The position numbers were made by a program, and so were the translations under genes. From positions 1-64,000 of the forward strand of contig CAWCDT010000020.1 in NCBI GenBank assembly GCA_963794385.1: DNA of 64,000 bases, given 5' to 3'. The DNA comes from Gaiellasilicea sp963794385. Its GTDB lineage: Bacteria > Actinomycetota > Thermoleophilia > Gaiellales > Gaiellaceae. This document shows positions 15,244 to 23,109 of the stretch, piece after piece. The notes beneath the pieces are model-generated. The model ran no database searches and had not been told where the DNA came from. It saw only the letters and a list, made by a program, of their open reading frames with translations. The first letter of the stretch is position 1. Each line of letters begins with the position of its first letter.

Positions 15244-16227
15244 ATGGACGCCACGGCGCTCGAAAATGAGGCGCGGACCGCGATCGCAGCGGCCCCGGAC
15301 GCCGACGCGCTCGAGGAGCTCCGGGTCCGCTACCTGGGCCGCAAGAGCGAGCTCAAGCTGGCGTTGCGAGAGGTGCGCGACCGGGAAACGGGGATGGCCC
15401 TGAACGCTGCCCGCGCCGCCGTCGAGGAAGCCCTCGCGGTCCGCGAGGACGAGCTCGCCGCGGCGGCTGCGGAGGAGCTCGAGCCGTTCGATCCGACCCT
15501 GCCCGGCGAGCCCGTCGCCCGCGGCAGCCTGCACCTGATCACACAGCTGCGACGCCGGATCGAGGACGTCTTCCTCGGAATGGGCTACATGGTCTACGAC
15601 GGGCGCGAGGTCGAGACGGTCTGGCACAACTTCGACGCGCTCAACCAGCCGGAGGCGCATCCCTCGCGCGATCCGCGCGACACGTTCTACTTCGACGAGA
15701 ACACGCTGCTCCGCACGCACACGTCGCCGTCGCAGATCCGGGCGATGCAGGCGCAGGAGCCGCCGATCTACCTCGTCTCGCTCGGACGCACGTACCGTCG
15801 CGACCCGCTCGACGCGACGCACACGCCGGTCTTCCACCAGGTGGAGGGCCTCGCGGTCGACCGTGGGATCACCCTCGCCGACCTGCGCGGCACGATCGAG
15901 CTCTTCACGAGCGCGATCTTCGGCAAGCGCGAGGTGCGGATGCGGACGAGCTTCTTCCCGTTCACCGAGCCCTCGGTCGAGTTCGACATCACGTGCTATC
16001 TCTGCGACGGAGAGGGCTGCGCCGTCTGCAAGCACTCGGGCTGGATCGAGATGGGCGGCGCCGGCATGGTCGATCCGGCCGTCTTCGAGGCCGTCGGCTA
16101 CGACCCGGAGCAGTGGCAGGGGTTCGCGTTCGGGCTCGGGATCGACCGGATCGCGTTCCTGCGCCACGGCCTGCCCGACCTCCGCCTCTTCTGGGACAAC
16201 GACCTGCGGATGACCAGGCAGTTCTAG
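15244..16227 (+). CDS. pheS: Phenylalanine-tRNA ligase alpha subunit
   Basis: This is the catalytic subunit of the (alpha-beta)2 enzyme. The 327 residues start with a coiled-coil (LRVRYLGRKSELKLALREVR) that binds tRNA. The core has motif 2 in LGRTYRRDPLDATHTPVFHQ and motif 3 in GFAFGLGIDRIAFLRHGLPD, ending DNDLRMTRQF. A four-cysteine cluster CYLCDGEGCAVC is present, as in many bacterial PheS. The ATG at 15244 is chosen for its fit to the family and the -10 box six bases before it. pheT follows four bases after the stop. Confidence 0.98.
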   Translation: MDATALENEARTAIAAAPDADALEELRVRYLGRKSELKLALREVRDRETGMALNAARAAVEEALAVREDELAAAAAEELEPFDPTLPGEPVARGSLHLITQLRRRIEDVFLGMGYMVYDGREVETVWHNFDALNQPEAHPSRDPRDTFYFDENTLLRTHTSPSQIRAMQAQEPPIYLVSLGRTYRRDPLDATHTPVFHQVEGLAVDRGITLADLRGTIELFTSAIFGKREVRMRTSFFPFTEPSVEFDITCYLCDGEGCAVCKHSGWIEMGGAGMVDPAVFEAVGYDPEQWQGFAFGLGIDRIAFLRHGLPDLRLFWDNDLRMTRQF

Positions 16228-16231
16228 TTCC

Positions 16232-18487
16232 GTGAAGGTCCCGGTCTCCTGGCTGCGCGAGTACGTCCCCTTCGACTGGCCGGTCGAGCGGCTGGCGGCG
16301 AAGCTCGTCTTCACGAGCTGCGAGGTCGACCGCATCATCCACCGCGGCGTCGCCGACGCCGACGGGAACCTCGGCCGTTTCCTCGTGGGGCGTGTCGTCG
16401 AAGCAGGCAAGCACCCGAATGCCGATCGGCTCCAGCTCTGCCGCGTCGACGTGGGGGAGGGCGAGCCGCGCCAGATCGTCTGCGGCGCCTGGAACTTCGG
16501 CGCCGGGGCGACGGTCGCGGTAGCCCTGCCGGGTGCGTTCCTGCCCGGTGCGGAGGAGCCGCTCGGCGAGGCAAAGCTTCGCGGAGAGATCTCGCGCGGA
16601 ATGATCCTCTCGGAGCGCGAGCTCGAGCTCGGCGTCGACCACAGCGGGATCATGGTGCTCGCGGACGGTTTGGAGCCCGGCACCCCGCTCGGAGACGTCC
16701 TGCCGCTGACCGAGACCGTGCTCGAGATCGAGACCGGGTTCAATAGGCCCGACCTGGCATCCGTGTACGGGATCGCCCGCGAGGTAGCCGCGCTGAGCGG
16801 CGCGGAGCTGGCGCCGCCGCCCGGCCGTGACCCCGAGCGCGCCGGCGACGAGGTGGTCGACGTGCGCGTCGAGGATCTCGAAGCCTGCCCCCGCTACATC
16901 GGCCGCATCTTCCGCGGCGCGCGCGTCGGCCCCTCGCCGGTCTGGCTGAAGGCGCGCCTGCTCGCGGCCGGGATGCGCCCGATCTCGAACGTCGTCGACG
17001 TGACCAACTACGTCATGCTCGCGCTCGGCTCGCCGCTCCACGTCTTCGACCTCTCGCTGCTCGCGGAAGGCCGGATCGTCGTCCGCCGCGCTGCGGCGGG
17101 CGAGAAGATCGTCACGCTCGACGGCCACGAGCGCGAGCTCTCGCCTGCGGATCTCGTGATCGCCGATGCGGCGCGGCCTGTGGCCGTGGCAGGGATCATG
17201 GGTGGCGAGGACAGCGAGGTCCGCGACGAGACGGCCGATCTCCTGCTCGAGGCGGCGAACTTCGACGCGCTCACGGTGCTGCGCACGTCGCGGCGGCTGC
17301 GGCTCCGCAGCGAGTCGTCGATCCGCTGGGAGAAGGCCGTCGACCCGTACGCTGCCGGCCAGGCGGCCGTCTACGCAAGCGAGCTGCTCGTTGCGCACGC
17401 CGGCGCGCGGTACACCGGCCACGTCGACGTCCAGGCGACGCTGCCGACGCGCCCGGTCGTCGAGCTGCGCCCGGAGCTCGCCGACAGGCTGAGCGGGATG
17501 ACGTTTCCGGCGGACGAGCAGCGCGCGCGGCTGGTCAGCCTCGGCTTCGAGGTCGAGGGAGACGAGGCGACGGTGCCGACCTGGCGCGCGCACGACGTGA
17601 CACGGCCGGTGGACCTCGTCGAGGAGGTTGTCCGCTTCTCCATGGAGGACGTTCCGTCGACCCTGCCCGCGCGCGACGCCGCCTCGGTCCAGCTGACGCG
17701 CGAGCAGCGGCTGCGCCGGCGCGTCGAGGACATTCTCGTGGGAGCCGGCTACTCGGAGGCATACGCCTGGAGCATGGTTCCCGCGGCGGAGGGGCGGCTC
17801 GCCCTCGAGGAGCCCTACACGACCGAGTTGGCGGCGATGCGAACGGATCTCCGCCTCGGCCTGCTCGAGTCGGCCGAGCGGAACCGGAACGCGGGCGTCG
17901 AGGGGATCGCGCTCTTCGAGGTGGCCCGCGTGTACCGGCCGACCGGCGACGAGCTGCCGGAGGAGCGCTGGCACGTGGCCGGCATCACCGAGAGCGGCTT
18001 CTTCCGCGCCAAGGGGGCGGCGGAGGCACTGCACCACGCGCTCGGCGTGCCGCTCGTCGTGCTCGAGCGGGGCCCGGGCCGTTCTGCTCGCACCAACTAC
18101 GGGGAGCTCGTCGAGCTGCCCGGCGGCTGGGGCTTCTTCGAGCTCGACCTCGAGGCGCTCTTTGACGACGTGCCCGAGGCGATTCCGTACGAAGACGTGA
18201 TCACGTATCCCGCGGTGAAGCAGGACCTCGCCTTCGCGGTAGAGGAGCGCGTCGCCGCCGGCGACCTGATCGCGGTTGCGCGCGAGGCGGCCGGCCCGGA
18301 GCTCCGCGACGTGCGGGTCTTCGACGTCTACCGGGGCGAGCAGGTCGGTGAGGGGCGCAAGTCGGTTGCGTTGCGCCTCGCCTTCCAGTCGTCCGAGCGA
18401 ACGCTCTCGGACGAGGACGCAGCAGCGCTGCGCGAGCGGATCGTCGCGGCGCTGGCCGAGCGCTTCGGCGCCGAGCTCCGCGCTTAG
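16232..18487 (+). CDS. pheT: Phenylalanine-tRNA ligase beta subunit
   Basis: The 751-residue editing and tRNA-binding subunit starts at GTG 16232 (MKVPVSWLREYVPFDWPVER). It has the EMAP-type tRNA-binding domain (GRVVEAGKHPNADRLQLCRV, about 50-155), the B3/4 editing domain, the B5 domain with GMTFPADEQRARLVSLGFEV, the catalytic-like domain, and the C-terminal FDX-ACB anticodon domain (YPAVKQDLAFAVEERV). It forms an operon with pheS. Its end overlaps by four bases the end of the convergent amidase gene. Confidence 0.98.
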   Translation: MKVPVSWLREYVPFDWPVERLAAKLVFTSCEVDRIIHRGVADADGNLGRFLVGRVVEAGKHPNADRLQLCRVDVGEGEPRQIVCGAWNFGAGATVAVALPGAFLPGAEEPLGEAKLRGEISRGMILSERELELGVDHSGIMVLADGLEPGTPLGDVLPLTETVLEIETGFNRPDLASVYGIAREVAALSGAELAPPPGRDPERAGDEVVDVRVEDLEACPRYIGRIFRGARVGPSPVWLKARLLAAGMRPISNVVDVTNYVMLALGSPLHVFDLSLLAEGRIVVRRAAAGEKIVTLDGHERELSPADLVIADAARPVAVAGIMGGEDSEVRDETADLLLEAANFDALTVLRTSRRLRLRSESSIRWEKAVDPYAAGQAAVYASELLVAHAGARYTGHVDVQATLPTRPVVELRPELADRLSGMTFPADEQRARLVSLGFEVEGDEATVPTWRAHDVTRPVDLVEEVVRFSMEDVPSTLPARDAASVQLTREQRLRRRVEDILVGAGYSEAYAWSMVPAAEGRLALEEPYTTELAAMRTDLRLGLLESAERNRNAGVEGIALFEVARVYRPTGDELPEERWHVAGITESGFFRAKGAAEALHHALGVPLVVLERGPGRSARTNYGELVELPGGWGFFELDLEALFDDVPEAIPYEDVITYPAVKQDLAFAVEERVAAGDLIAVAREAAGPELRDVRVFDVYRGEQVGEGRKSVALRLAFQSSERTLSDEDAAALRERIVAALAERFGAELRA

Positions 18488-19194
18488 ACGCGGTCGCGCC
18501 GCGCGCGCAGGAGCGCCCGTAGCCGCAGCCACGCCCAGAGCGGGATGAGACGAGGCGCGGAGGCCGGCCGCTCGCCGGGCGGCGCCCCGGCGAGCCGCCA
18601 CGCCATCCAGGGCCAGACCCACGCGGGCAGCGGCACCGGCCACGGCCGCTCGGGCCGGTCGGCACGCGGCTCGAAGCCGAAGAAGGCGCACAGCGCACGG
18701 TACTCGGCGGCCGCGAGCTGGGGCGCGTTCGCGAACAACCAGATGCTCTCGGCCGGGTTCGTCAGGAAGCCGTGCTCCACGAGCACCTCGGGCCCGAGGG
18801 TGGAGACGCGCGAATAGCCGTAGTAGCTGCGCTGGTTCTCAGTCAGGTTGTCGCGCCGCCGAGGCGGATGGCCCGGCAGTCGCTCGAACTCCGCGGCGAT
18901 CAGCTCTGCGAGCCTCCGGTTCACCTCATAGTCGGGGTAGCCGAAGTTGAAGCCCGTCGCGGCGGGGGAGACCGAGCCGTCGGCGTGCAGGAACAGGGCG
19001 GCGTCGACCCGGATCCCGTCCGGGATGTCCCCCGGAACGACGACCGGCGCGAAGCGGCCGTCGACGGCGAGGAGCGCGGCGAGCGCGTCCGCGATCAGGG
19101 TGACGAGCTCCTGCTCCCGCGGCGTCCCGGTCTGGGCCTCGAACCCGGGCTCGCGCGGTGCGACGTGTCCTTTTTGGACGAGAACGTCCGGCAC
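18484..19194 (-). CDS. N-acetylmuramoyl-L-alanine amidase (Amidase_3 type)
   Basis: The 236-residue protein looks like a zinc amidase that cleaves the bond between MurNAc and L-Ala in peptidoglycan. Seen are GHVAPREPGFEAQTGTPREQ at the N terminus (first His and a downstream Glu are candidate Zn ligands), FLHADGS (a further His) and EVLVEHGFLTNPAES near the end, all typical of the family. The GTG at 19194 is used because GGAG lies about eight bases upstream. No signal peptide or SH3/LysM domain is visible, and the C terminus is short and Arg-rich, so how it is exported is unclear. It is divergent from the cupredoxin gene, 45 bases apart. Confidence 0.82.
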   Translation of the reverse strand: MPDVLVQKGHVAPREPGFEAQTGTPREQELVTLIADALAALLAVDGRFAPVVVPGDIPDGIRVDAALFLHADGSVSPAATGFNFGYPDYEVNRRLAELIAAEFERLPGHPPRRRDNLTENQRSYYGYSRVSTLGPEVLVEHGFLTNPAESIWLFANAPQLAAAEYRALCAFFGFEPRADRPERPWPVPLPAWVWPWMAWRLAGAPPGERPASAPRLIPLWAWLRLRALLRARRDRV

Positions 19195-19239
19195 TGCGGC
19201 TCCAATCCGATTGCGACCCCGTCGCGTAGTCTGAGGGTG

Positions 19240-19923
19240 ATGCGCCTCCGGGGTCCTCTGACTGTCGTCGCGGCCGTGGCGTTCGCGATTGCCCCGGCTG
19301 CGCTGACGGCGCCGGCGAACCAGCTGATCGGCACGGTTGGGCCGGGATTCACGATCACGCTCACGCGGGCCGGCGGCGGCGACGCCGCGCAGCTCGACCC
19401 GGGCGCCTACACGATCGAGGTCAGCGACGTCGCTCCGGACCACAACTTCCATCTGACGGGTCCCGGCGTGAACGAGACGACCGGGGTCGAGCAGACGGGC
19501 ACGTTCACCTGGAACGTGAACCTCGTCGTCGGCCGGTACACGCTCGTCTGCGATCCGCACTCGACGGACATGCGGAAGAACCTCGTCGTCGGGTCGCCGC
19601 CGCCCGAGCCGTCGCCGCCGCCCACACCGCCGCCCGCGGCGGTGCCGAAGCTGCTCGGGACCGTCGGGCCGCGGAACACGATCACACTCCGGAGCGGCAC
19701 GGGGGCGGTGCTCAAGACCCTCAAGCCGCGCACCTACGCGATCACGGTGCGCGACCGCTCCCGGCTCCACAACTTCCACCTCGTCGGCAAGGGCGTGAAC
19801 CGCAAGTCGACGCTGGCCGGAATGGGCACCCTCACCTGGCGCCTGAAGCTCTCCGCCGGGGTGCTCCGGTTCTACTCCGACCGGAGCCCGACGACCGTCA
19901 AGGGGTCGGTCACCGTCAAGTAG
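19240..19923 (+). CDS. Secreted protein with two cupredoxin-like domains
   Basis: A signal peptide (GPLTVVAAVAFAIAPAALTA) is followed by two related domains joined by a Pro-rich linker (about residues 118-135). Domain 1 contains HNFHLTGPGV and YTLVCDPHSTDM, giving His, Cys, His and Met in the order of type-1 copper ligands. Domain 2 repeats TVGPRNTITL and HNFHLVGKGVN, but its C-terminal strand (GVLRFYSDRSP) has no Cys or second His, so it should not bind copper. It is probably an extracellular electron-transfer or structural protein. TAGTCT lies seven bases before the ATG. Confidence 0.8.
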   Translation: MRLRGPLTVVAAVAFAIAPAALTAPANQLIGTVGPGFTITLTRAGGGDAAQLDPGAYTIEVSDVAPDHNFHLTGPGVNETTGVEQTGTFTWNVNLVVGRYTLVCDPHSTDMRKNLVVGSPPPEPSPPPTPPPAAVPKLLGTVGPRNTITLRSGTGAVLKTLKPRTYAITVRDRSRLHNFHLVGKGVNRKSTLAGMGTLTWRLKLSAGVLRFYSDRSPTTVKGSVTVK

Positions 19924-19948
19924 GGCGCTCGCCTGCGAGGCGGTCAAG

Positions 19949-20197
19949 TCAACGTTCGCGGCCGCGGCGGGCGAAGTAGCGCATCGTCGCGCCGACTCCG
20001 CCGGCGAGGAAGAACCCGGCGCCGAGCGCACCCGCCGCGACCACAGGCAGGTTGGCGCGCAGCTTGCCCGCCACGTCCGTCGCCTCGCCGAGCCCGTCGC
20101 GCAGGCGCTCGACCGCGTCGGCGAGCTCGCGCCGCTCGGCCTCGATCTCGAGCCGGACGGCCTCGGCCGTGCGGCCGTTGGCGCTAGTCGTTGCCAT
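19949..20197 (-). CDS. DUF3618 family small membrane-associated protein
   Basis: The 82 residues hold the DUF3618 block AVRLEIEAERRELADAVERL with a coiled-coil, then one membrane helix (LPVVAAGALGAGFFLAGG) and a basic end. It overlaps by 14 bases the holin-like gene upstream and is last in a four-gene unit of small membrane proteins that probably acts as a module, function unknown. Confidence 0.85.
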   Translation of the reverse strand: MATTSANGRTAEAVRLEIEAERRELADAVERLRDGLGEATDVAGKLRANLPVVAAGALGAGFFLAGGVGATMRYFARRGRER

Positions 20198-20585
20198 CGG
20201 CCTTCAGCGCCGCGGTGGTGAGCTGCGCCTCGCGGATCGCCTGCTCGGGGACGGGCGGTATCCCTCGCTTGATACGGGCACGTGCGAGCAGGGCGAGGAT
20301 CCCGGCGAGGAGGAAAAGGCCGAGCGTCACGAGCAGGACCGCCAGCCAGCCGTCGAGGACGAGCGCCAGCGCGACCGCGATCGTCGCGAACAGGAAGCCG
20401 AGCCCGTAGAGGGCGAGCAGCGCGGCTCCGATCCCGAGCCCGACGCCCGCTCCGAGGGCGCCGGCCTTGCCCTTCAGCTCGAGCGTTGCGAGCTCGAGCT
20501 CGAGCTTCGCGAGCGAGCTCGCGTGCTCGGCGACCTGCTTCGCCGCCGTGCCGACGCCCGAGCCGTCAACGGCGGGGGTGGGCAT
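20184..20585 (-). CDS. Phage-holin superfamily / DUF1469 (YqjE-like) membrane protein
   Basis: The 133 residues start with an amphipathic segment (AKQVAEHASSLAKLELELAT) and then have two membrane helices (LGIGAALLALYGLGFLFATI and LAVLLVTLGLFLLAGILALL). This is the layout of actinobacterial 'phage holin family' proteins (DUF1469), which despite the name are not prophage genes and usually sit beside DUF3618, as here. It overlaps both neighbours, which means a tightly coupled operon. Confidence 0.85.
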   Translation of the reverse strand: MPTPAVDGSGVGTAAKQVAEHASSLAKLELELATLELKGKAGALGAGVGLGIGAALLALYGLGFLFATIAVALALVLDGWLAVLLVTLGLFLLAGILALLARARIKRGIPPVPEQAIREAQLTTAALKADGND

Positions 20586-20919
20586 GGCCCCTCCAGTCGA
20601 TCAGCTTCGCGAGCACGGTGCCGGCCGCAAAGGCGGCGCCGGCGACAACGAAGGGATTCGGCCCACCGCGCTTGCGCGGATTCTGCGCGCCCGACGGCGC
20701 CGCTGGACGGCTCGCTGTGGCCGTGCCGGGCTCGGCGTCCTTCGGCAGCGCCCCCTTGGCGCGTGCAGCGATGAGCGATGGCTTCAGATTGCGCAAGAAG
20801 GCTGCGTCGCCCGCGAGCTCGTCGGCGACCTTCTCGCCGAGCCCGCCTTTGGCCGCGGCCTGATCCGAGAGCGCCGTCAGCTTGTCGGCGCCGGCCTCGA
20901 CGGCTTTGTCGCCCTTCAT
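20566..20919 (-). CDS. Unknown small protein of the DUF3618/DUF1469 cluster
   Basis: The 117 residues start MKGDKAVEAGADKLTALSDQ at ATG 20919, whose ATGA overlaps the stop of the 43-residue gene upstream. The middle is Ala-rich and helical. The end NPFVVAGAAFAAGTVLAKLI is a single membrane helix followed by DWRGH. No family is recognised. Its position between two membrane proteins and the overlapping starts suggest that the products work together. Confidence 0.7.
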   Translation of the reverse strand: MKGDKAVEAGADKLTALSDQAAAKGGLGEKVADELAGDAAFLRNLKPSLIAARAKGALPKDAEPGTATASRPAAPSGAQNPRKRGGPNPFVVAGAAFAAGTVLAKLIDWRGHAHPRR

Positions 20920-21047
20920 CGCTTCGCGGGCGGCTGCTCGCCCGTCGCCACGCGCCAGATTCCCGAGGCGGCCCGGCGCGCGGCCATCGTCGCGACCGCG
21001 GCGAGCGCTGCATAGAGCCCGGTCCAAAGCAGCTTACGGAGCAGCAT
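20916..21047 (-). CDS. 43-residue membrane protein (DUF4235-like)
   Basis: A short ORF from ATG 21047 to TGA 20916 starts MLLRKLLWTGLYAALAAVAT and ends ASGIWRVATGEQPPAKR. It has one membrane helix and resembles the DUF4235 pattern of actinobacteria (inference from the motif GLYAALAAVATMAARRAA). The TGA overlaps the next ATG (ATGA), supporting a true gene and coupling with the three downstream small genes. Confidence 0.65.
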   Translation of the reverse strand: MLLRKLLWTGLYAALAAVATMAARRAASGIWRVATGEQPPAKR

Positions 21048-21095
21048 GGCTCACTGGTTGCCGCGTTCCGGGTGTGGCAAACCTGCGGGCGGACG

Positions 21096-21296
21096 CTAGT
21101 AGCTCAGGTGGATCTCGCCCTCGCGAATCTCGGTCACCCGCTCGGCGGGGATCTCGGCGCCGTCGACGAGGAGGCCGTGGAAGATGTCGATCTCGGGGTC
21201 GCCGAGCACCTCCTGCACCTTGCCGAGCTTGTTGCCGGCGGAGTCGTAGACGGGCCAGCCGGGCTCGACCACGAGCCAGGAGACGGGGTCAGCCAC
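21096..21296 (-). CDS. Small PRC-barrel/DUF2171-like protein
   Basis: The 66 residues start at GTG 21296 directly after the stop of the upstream gene. The pattern VEPGWPVYDSAGNKLGKVQE then IDIFHGLLVDG is that of a PRC-barrel-like beta domain (DUF2171 group). These are small proteins of unknown function, often stress related. It is probably co-transcribed with the upstream gene. Confidence 0.7.
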   Translation of the reverse strand: MADPVSWLVVEPGWPVYDSAGNKLGKVQEVLGDPEIDIFHGLLVDGAEIPAERVTEIREGEIHLSY

Positions 21297-21938
21297 TCAG
21301 ACCGCCTTCCCTTCGACACGCCAGACGGGCCCCTGGGTGTCGACGTTATGCGTACCCGAGAGCACCCGAAGGACCGTGAGGCGGGCCTGGATCCCTTCGG
21401 CGTCGACCCGCTCGAGGCAGCGCGCCGTCATCTGTGGCGAGGCGCCGTAGCCGAACGCCCGCGCGGCTCGGAAGCGGAACGCGCTTCGGCCCGGTACTCG
21501 TGTCGGGTTCAGCGGGGCGAGGAGCAGCGCCGCGCGCTCGAGGTGGTCGCTCGAGGCGAGCTCGACTTCGCCGTAGAGGTCGCTCCAGTCGGGCGGGAGG
21601 GCGGCGACCGCCTTCGCCCAGGCGTCGGCGAGCAGCTCGCGTGGCGCCTCTTCGCGCGGTGCGGCCTGGGCTGCCTCGAGCAGCGTCAACGTCCCGCGGA
21701 GTCGCTCGCCGTCGATCTTCCCGAGCAGCTTCGTCAGCTGGTCCGGCCCGATCCCATGCCCGGCGCGGCTGACCGTGAATCGCAGCTCGTCGCCGACGCC
21801 GCCGGGCGTGGCGGGTCCCAGGAGCGCCGCCGCACGCGAGCGCTGCGAGGGGTCGGGGACGGTGAGGGCGAGCCTGGCGTCGGCCCAGCCGGCGGGCAGG
21901 TCGGCCCACATTCGACGCCACTGTTCGACCAGCCTCAT
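21297..21938 (-). CDS. Unrecognised 213-residue protein
   Basis: It starts MRLVEQWRRMWADLPAGWAD at ATG 21938. The protein has no signal peptide or membrane helix. Two similar halves begin with WADLPAGWADARLAL and LPPDWSDLYGEVEL, each followed by a short helical-strand pattern, so it looks like an internal duplication. I do not recognise the family. It is divergent from the dehydrogenase operon with only 25 bases between the starts; TATGCT (minus strand) nine bases upstream overlaps the CATAAT of the operon promoter. Confidence 0.75.
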   Translation of the reverse strand: MRLVEQWRRMWADLPAGWADARLALTVPDPSQRSRAAALLGPATPGGVGDELRFTVSRAGHGIGPDQLTKLLGKIDGERLRGTLTLLEAAQAAPREEAPRELLADAWAKAVAALPPDWSDLYGEVELASSDHLERAALLLAPLNPTRVPGRSAFRFRAARAFGYGASPQMTARCLERVDAEGIQARLTVLRVLSGTHNVDTQGPVWRVEGKAV

Positions 21939-21963
21939 GCGGGCGTCAGCATAATGAGCCGCA

Positions 21964-22947
21964 ATGGCCAAGGTCGAGCGAAAGCCGCGCGCCGAGCACG
22001 CGCTCTCGGACGAGCGCCTGCACGAGCTCTTCCGCGAGATGCTGCTGATCCGACGCTTCGAGGAGAAGGTCGAGGAGCGGTTCCGTGCCGGCGAGCTGCC
22101 CGGCTTCCTCCACGTGTGCATCGGCCAGGAGGCGGTCGCCTCCGGCGTCTGCGCCGCGCTCGGTTCGGACGACGTGATCGCTTCGACCCACCGCGCGCAC
22201 GGCCACACGATCGCGAAGGGGACGCACGTGAACGCCGTGATGGCCGAGCTCTACGGCAAGCAGGAGGGCTGCTCCCGGGGCTACGGCGGCTCGATGCACC
22301 TCTACGACCTGGAGCACGGGAACCTCGGCGCCAATGCCGTCGTCGGCGGCGGCCTGCCCGCGATCGTCGGCGCGGCGCTCACCTTCAAGTTCCGCGAGCA
22401 GGAGCGGGTTGCGGTCGCGTTCTTCGGGGACGGCGCCACGAACACCGGGACGTTCCACGAGTCTCTGAACCTGGCCCAGCTCTGGAAGGTGCCGGCGCTC
22501 TTCGTGCTCGAGATGAACGCCTGGGCCGAGTCGACGCCGATGTCGCAGCACGCGCCGATCGAGGACTTCTCACAGCGCGCGGTCGCGTTCGGGATGCACT
22601 CGGTCGACGTCGACGGCCAGGACGTCGAGGCCGTCTACGCGGCGACCCGCGAGGCGCGCGAGCACGCGCTGTCGGGCAAGGGCCCGGTCTTCCTCAACGT
22701 CCGCACGTACCGGCTCGTTGGGCACTACATCGGCGACCCGCAGGTCTACCGGACGAAGAAGGAGCTCGAGGAGCTTCGCGCGACGAAGGATCCGATCGAG
22801 CTCCTCCGCGCACAGCTGGAGCTCTCGGATGACGATTTCGATGCGATCGACACCGAGGTGACCGCGATCGTGGAGGCGTCGGTCGAGTTCGCGAAGGCGG
22901 GCACCGACCCGAAGCCCGAAGACGCTCTCAAGTACGTCTATGCCTGA
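21964..22947 (+). CDS. pdhA: 2-oxo acid (pyruvate/acetoin) dehydrogenase E1 component alpha subunit
   Basis: The 327-residue thiamine-diphosphate subunit has the TPP motif FFGDGATNTGTFHESLNLAQ (about residues 158-177) and the family regions FLHVCIGQEAVASGV and RGYGGSMHLYD. It decarboxylates the 2-oxo acid together with the beta subunit and passes the acyl group to E2. GYGGSMHL is typical of the pyruvate/acetoin type rather than the branched-chain type, but the substrate is inference. First gene of the operon; CATAAT lies eight bases before the ATG. Confidence 0.93.
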   Translation: MAKVERKPRAEHALSDERLHELFREMLLIRRFEEKVEERFRAGELPGFLHVCIGQEAVASGVCAALGSDDVIASTHRAHGHTIAKGTHVNAVMAELYGKQEGCSRGYGGSMHLYDLEHGNLGANAVVGGGLPAIVGAALTFKFREQERVAVAFFGDGATNTGTFHESLNLAQLWKVPALFVLEMNAWAESTPMSQHAPIEDFSQRAVAFGMHSVDVDGQDVEAVYAATREAREHALSGKGPVFLNVRTYRLVGHYIGDPQVYRTKKELEELRATKDPIELLRAQLELSDDDFDAIDTEVTAIVEASVEFAKAGTDPKPEDALKYVYA

Positions 22948-23109
22948 GGCCCCTGGACAGCCGCCGCTCCCGCGGCGGAGCCCGGCTCCGCGGCGGCTTC
23001 GCGCCGCTGGACTGCAGGATGCCGCACGCGCGCCGCTTGTCCGTACTAGGGTACTGTCCTGCGCGACGCGCGCACGGCCTCCTTTGCCAGCGACGCGCAG
23101 GAGCCTCAG

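Noticed and set aside
15989..18691. 900-codon open frame on the minus strand opposite pheT
   Set aside because: It is the antisense shadow of pheS/pheT; Arg/Ala/Leu-rich with no domain, as expected in GC-rich DNA.
20184..20585. Prophage holin
   Set aside because: The 'holin' superfamily name is misleading: no lysis, capsid or integrase genes are near and it pairs with DUF3618.
22948..23109. Terminator between pdhA and pdhB
   Set aside because: A GC-rich hairpin exists but there is no U-run, and the genes encode subunits of one enzyme, so it is more likely a processing or folding element.
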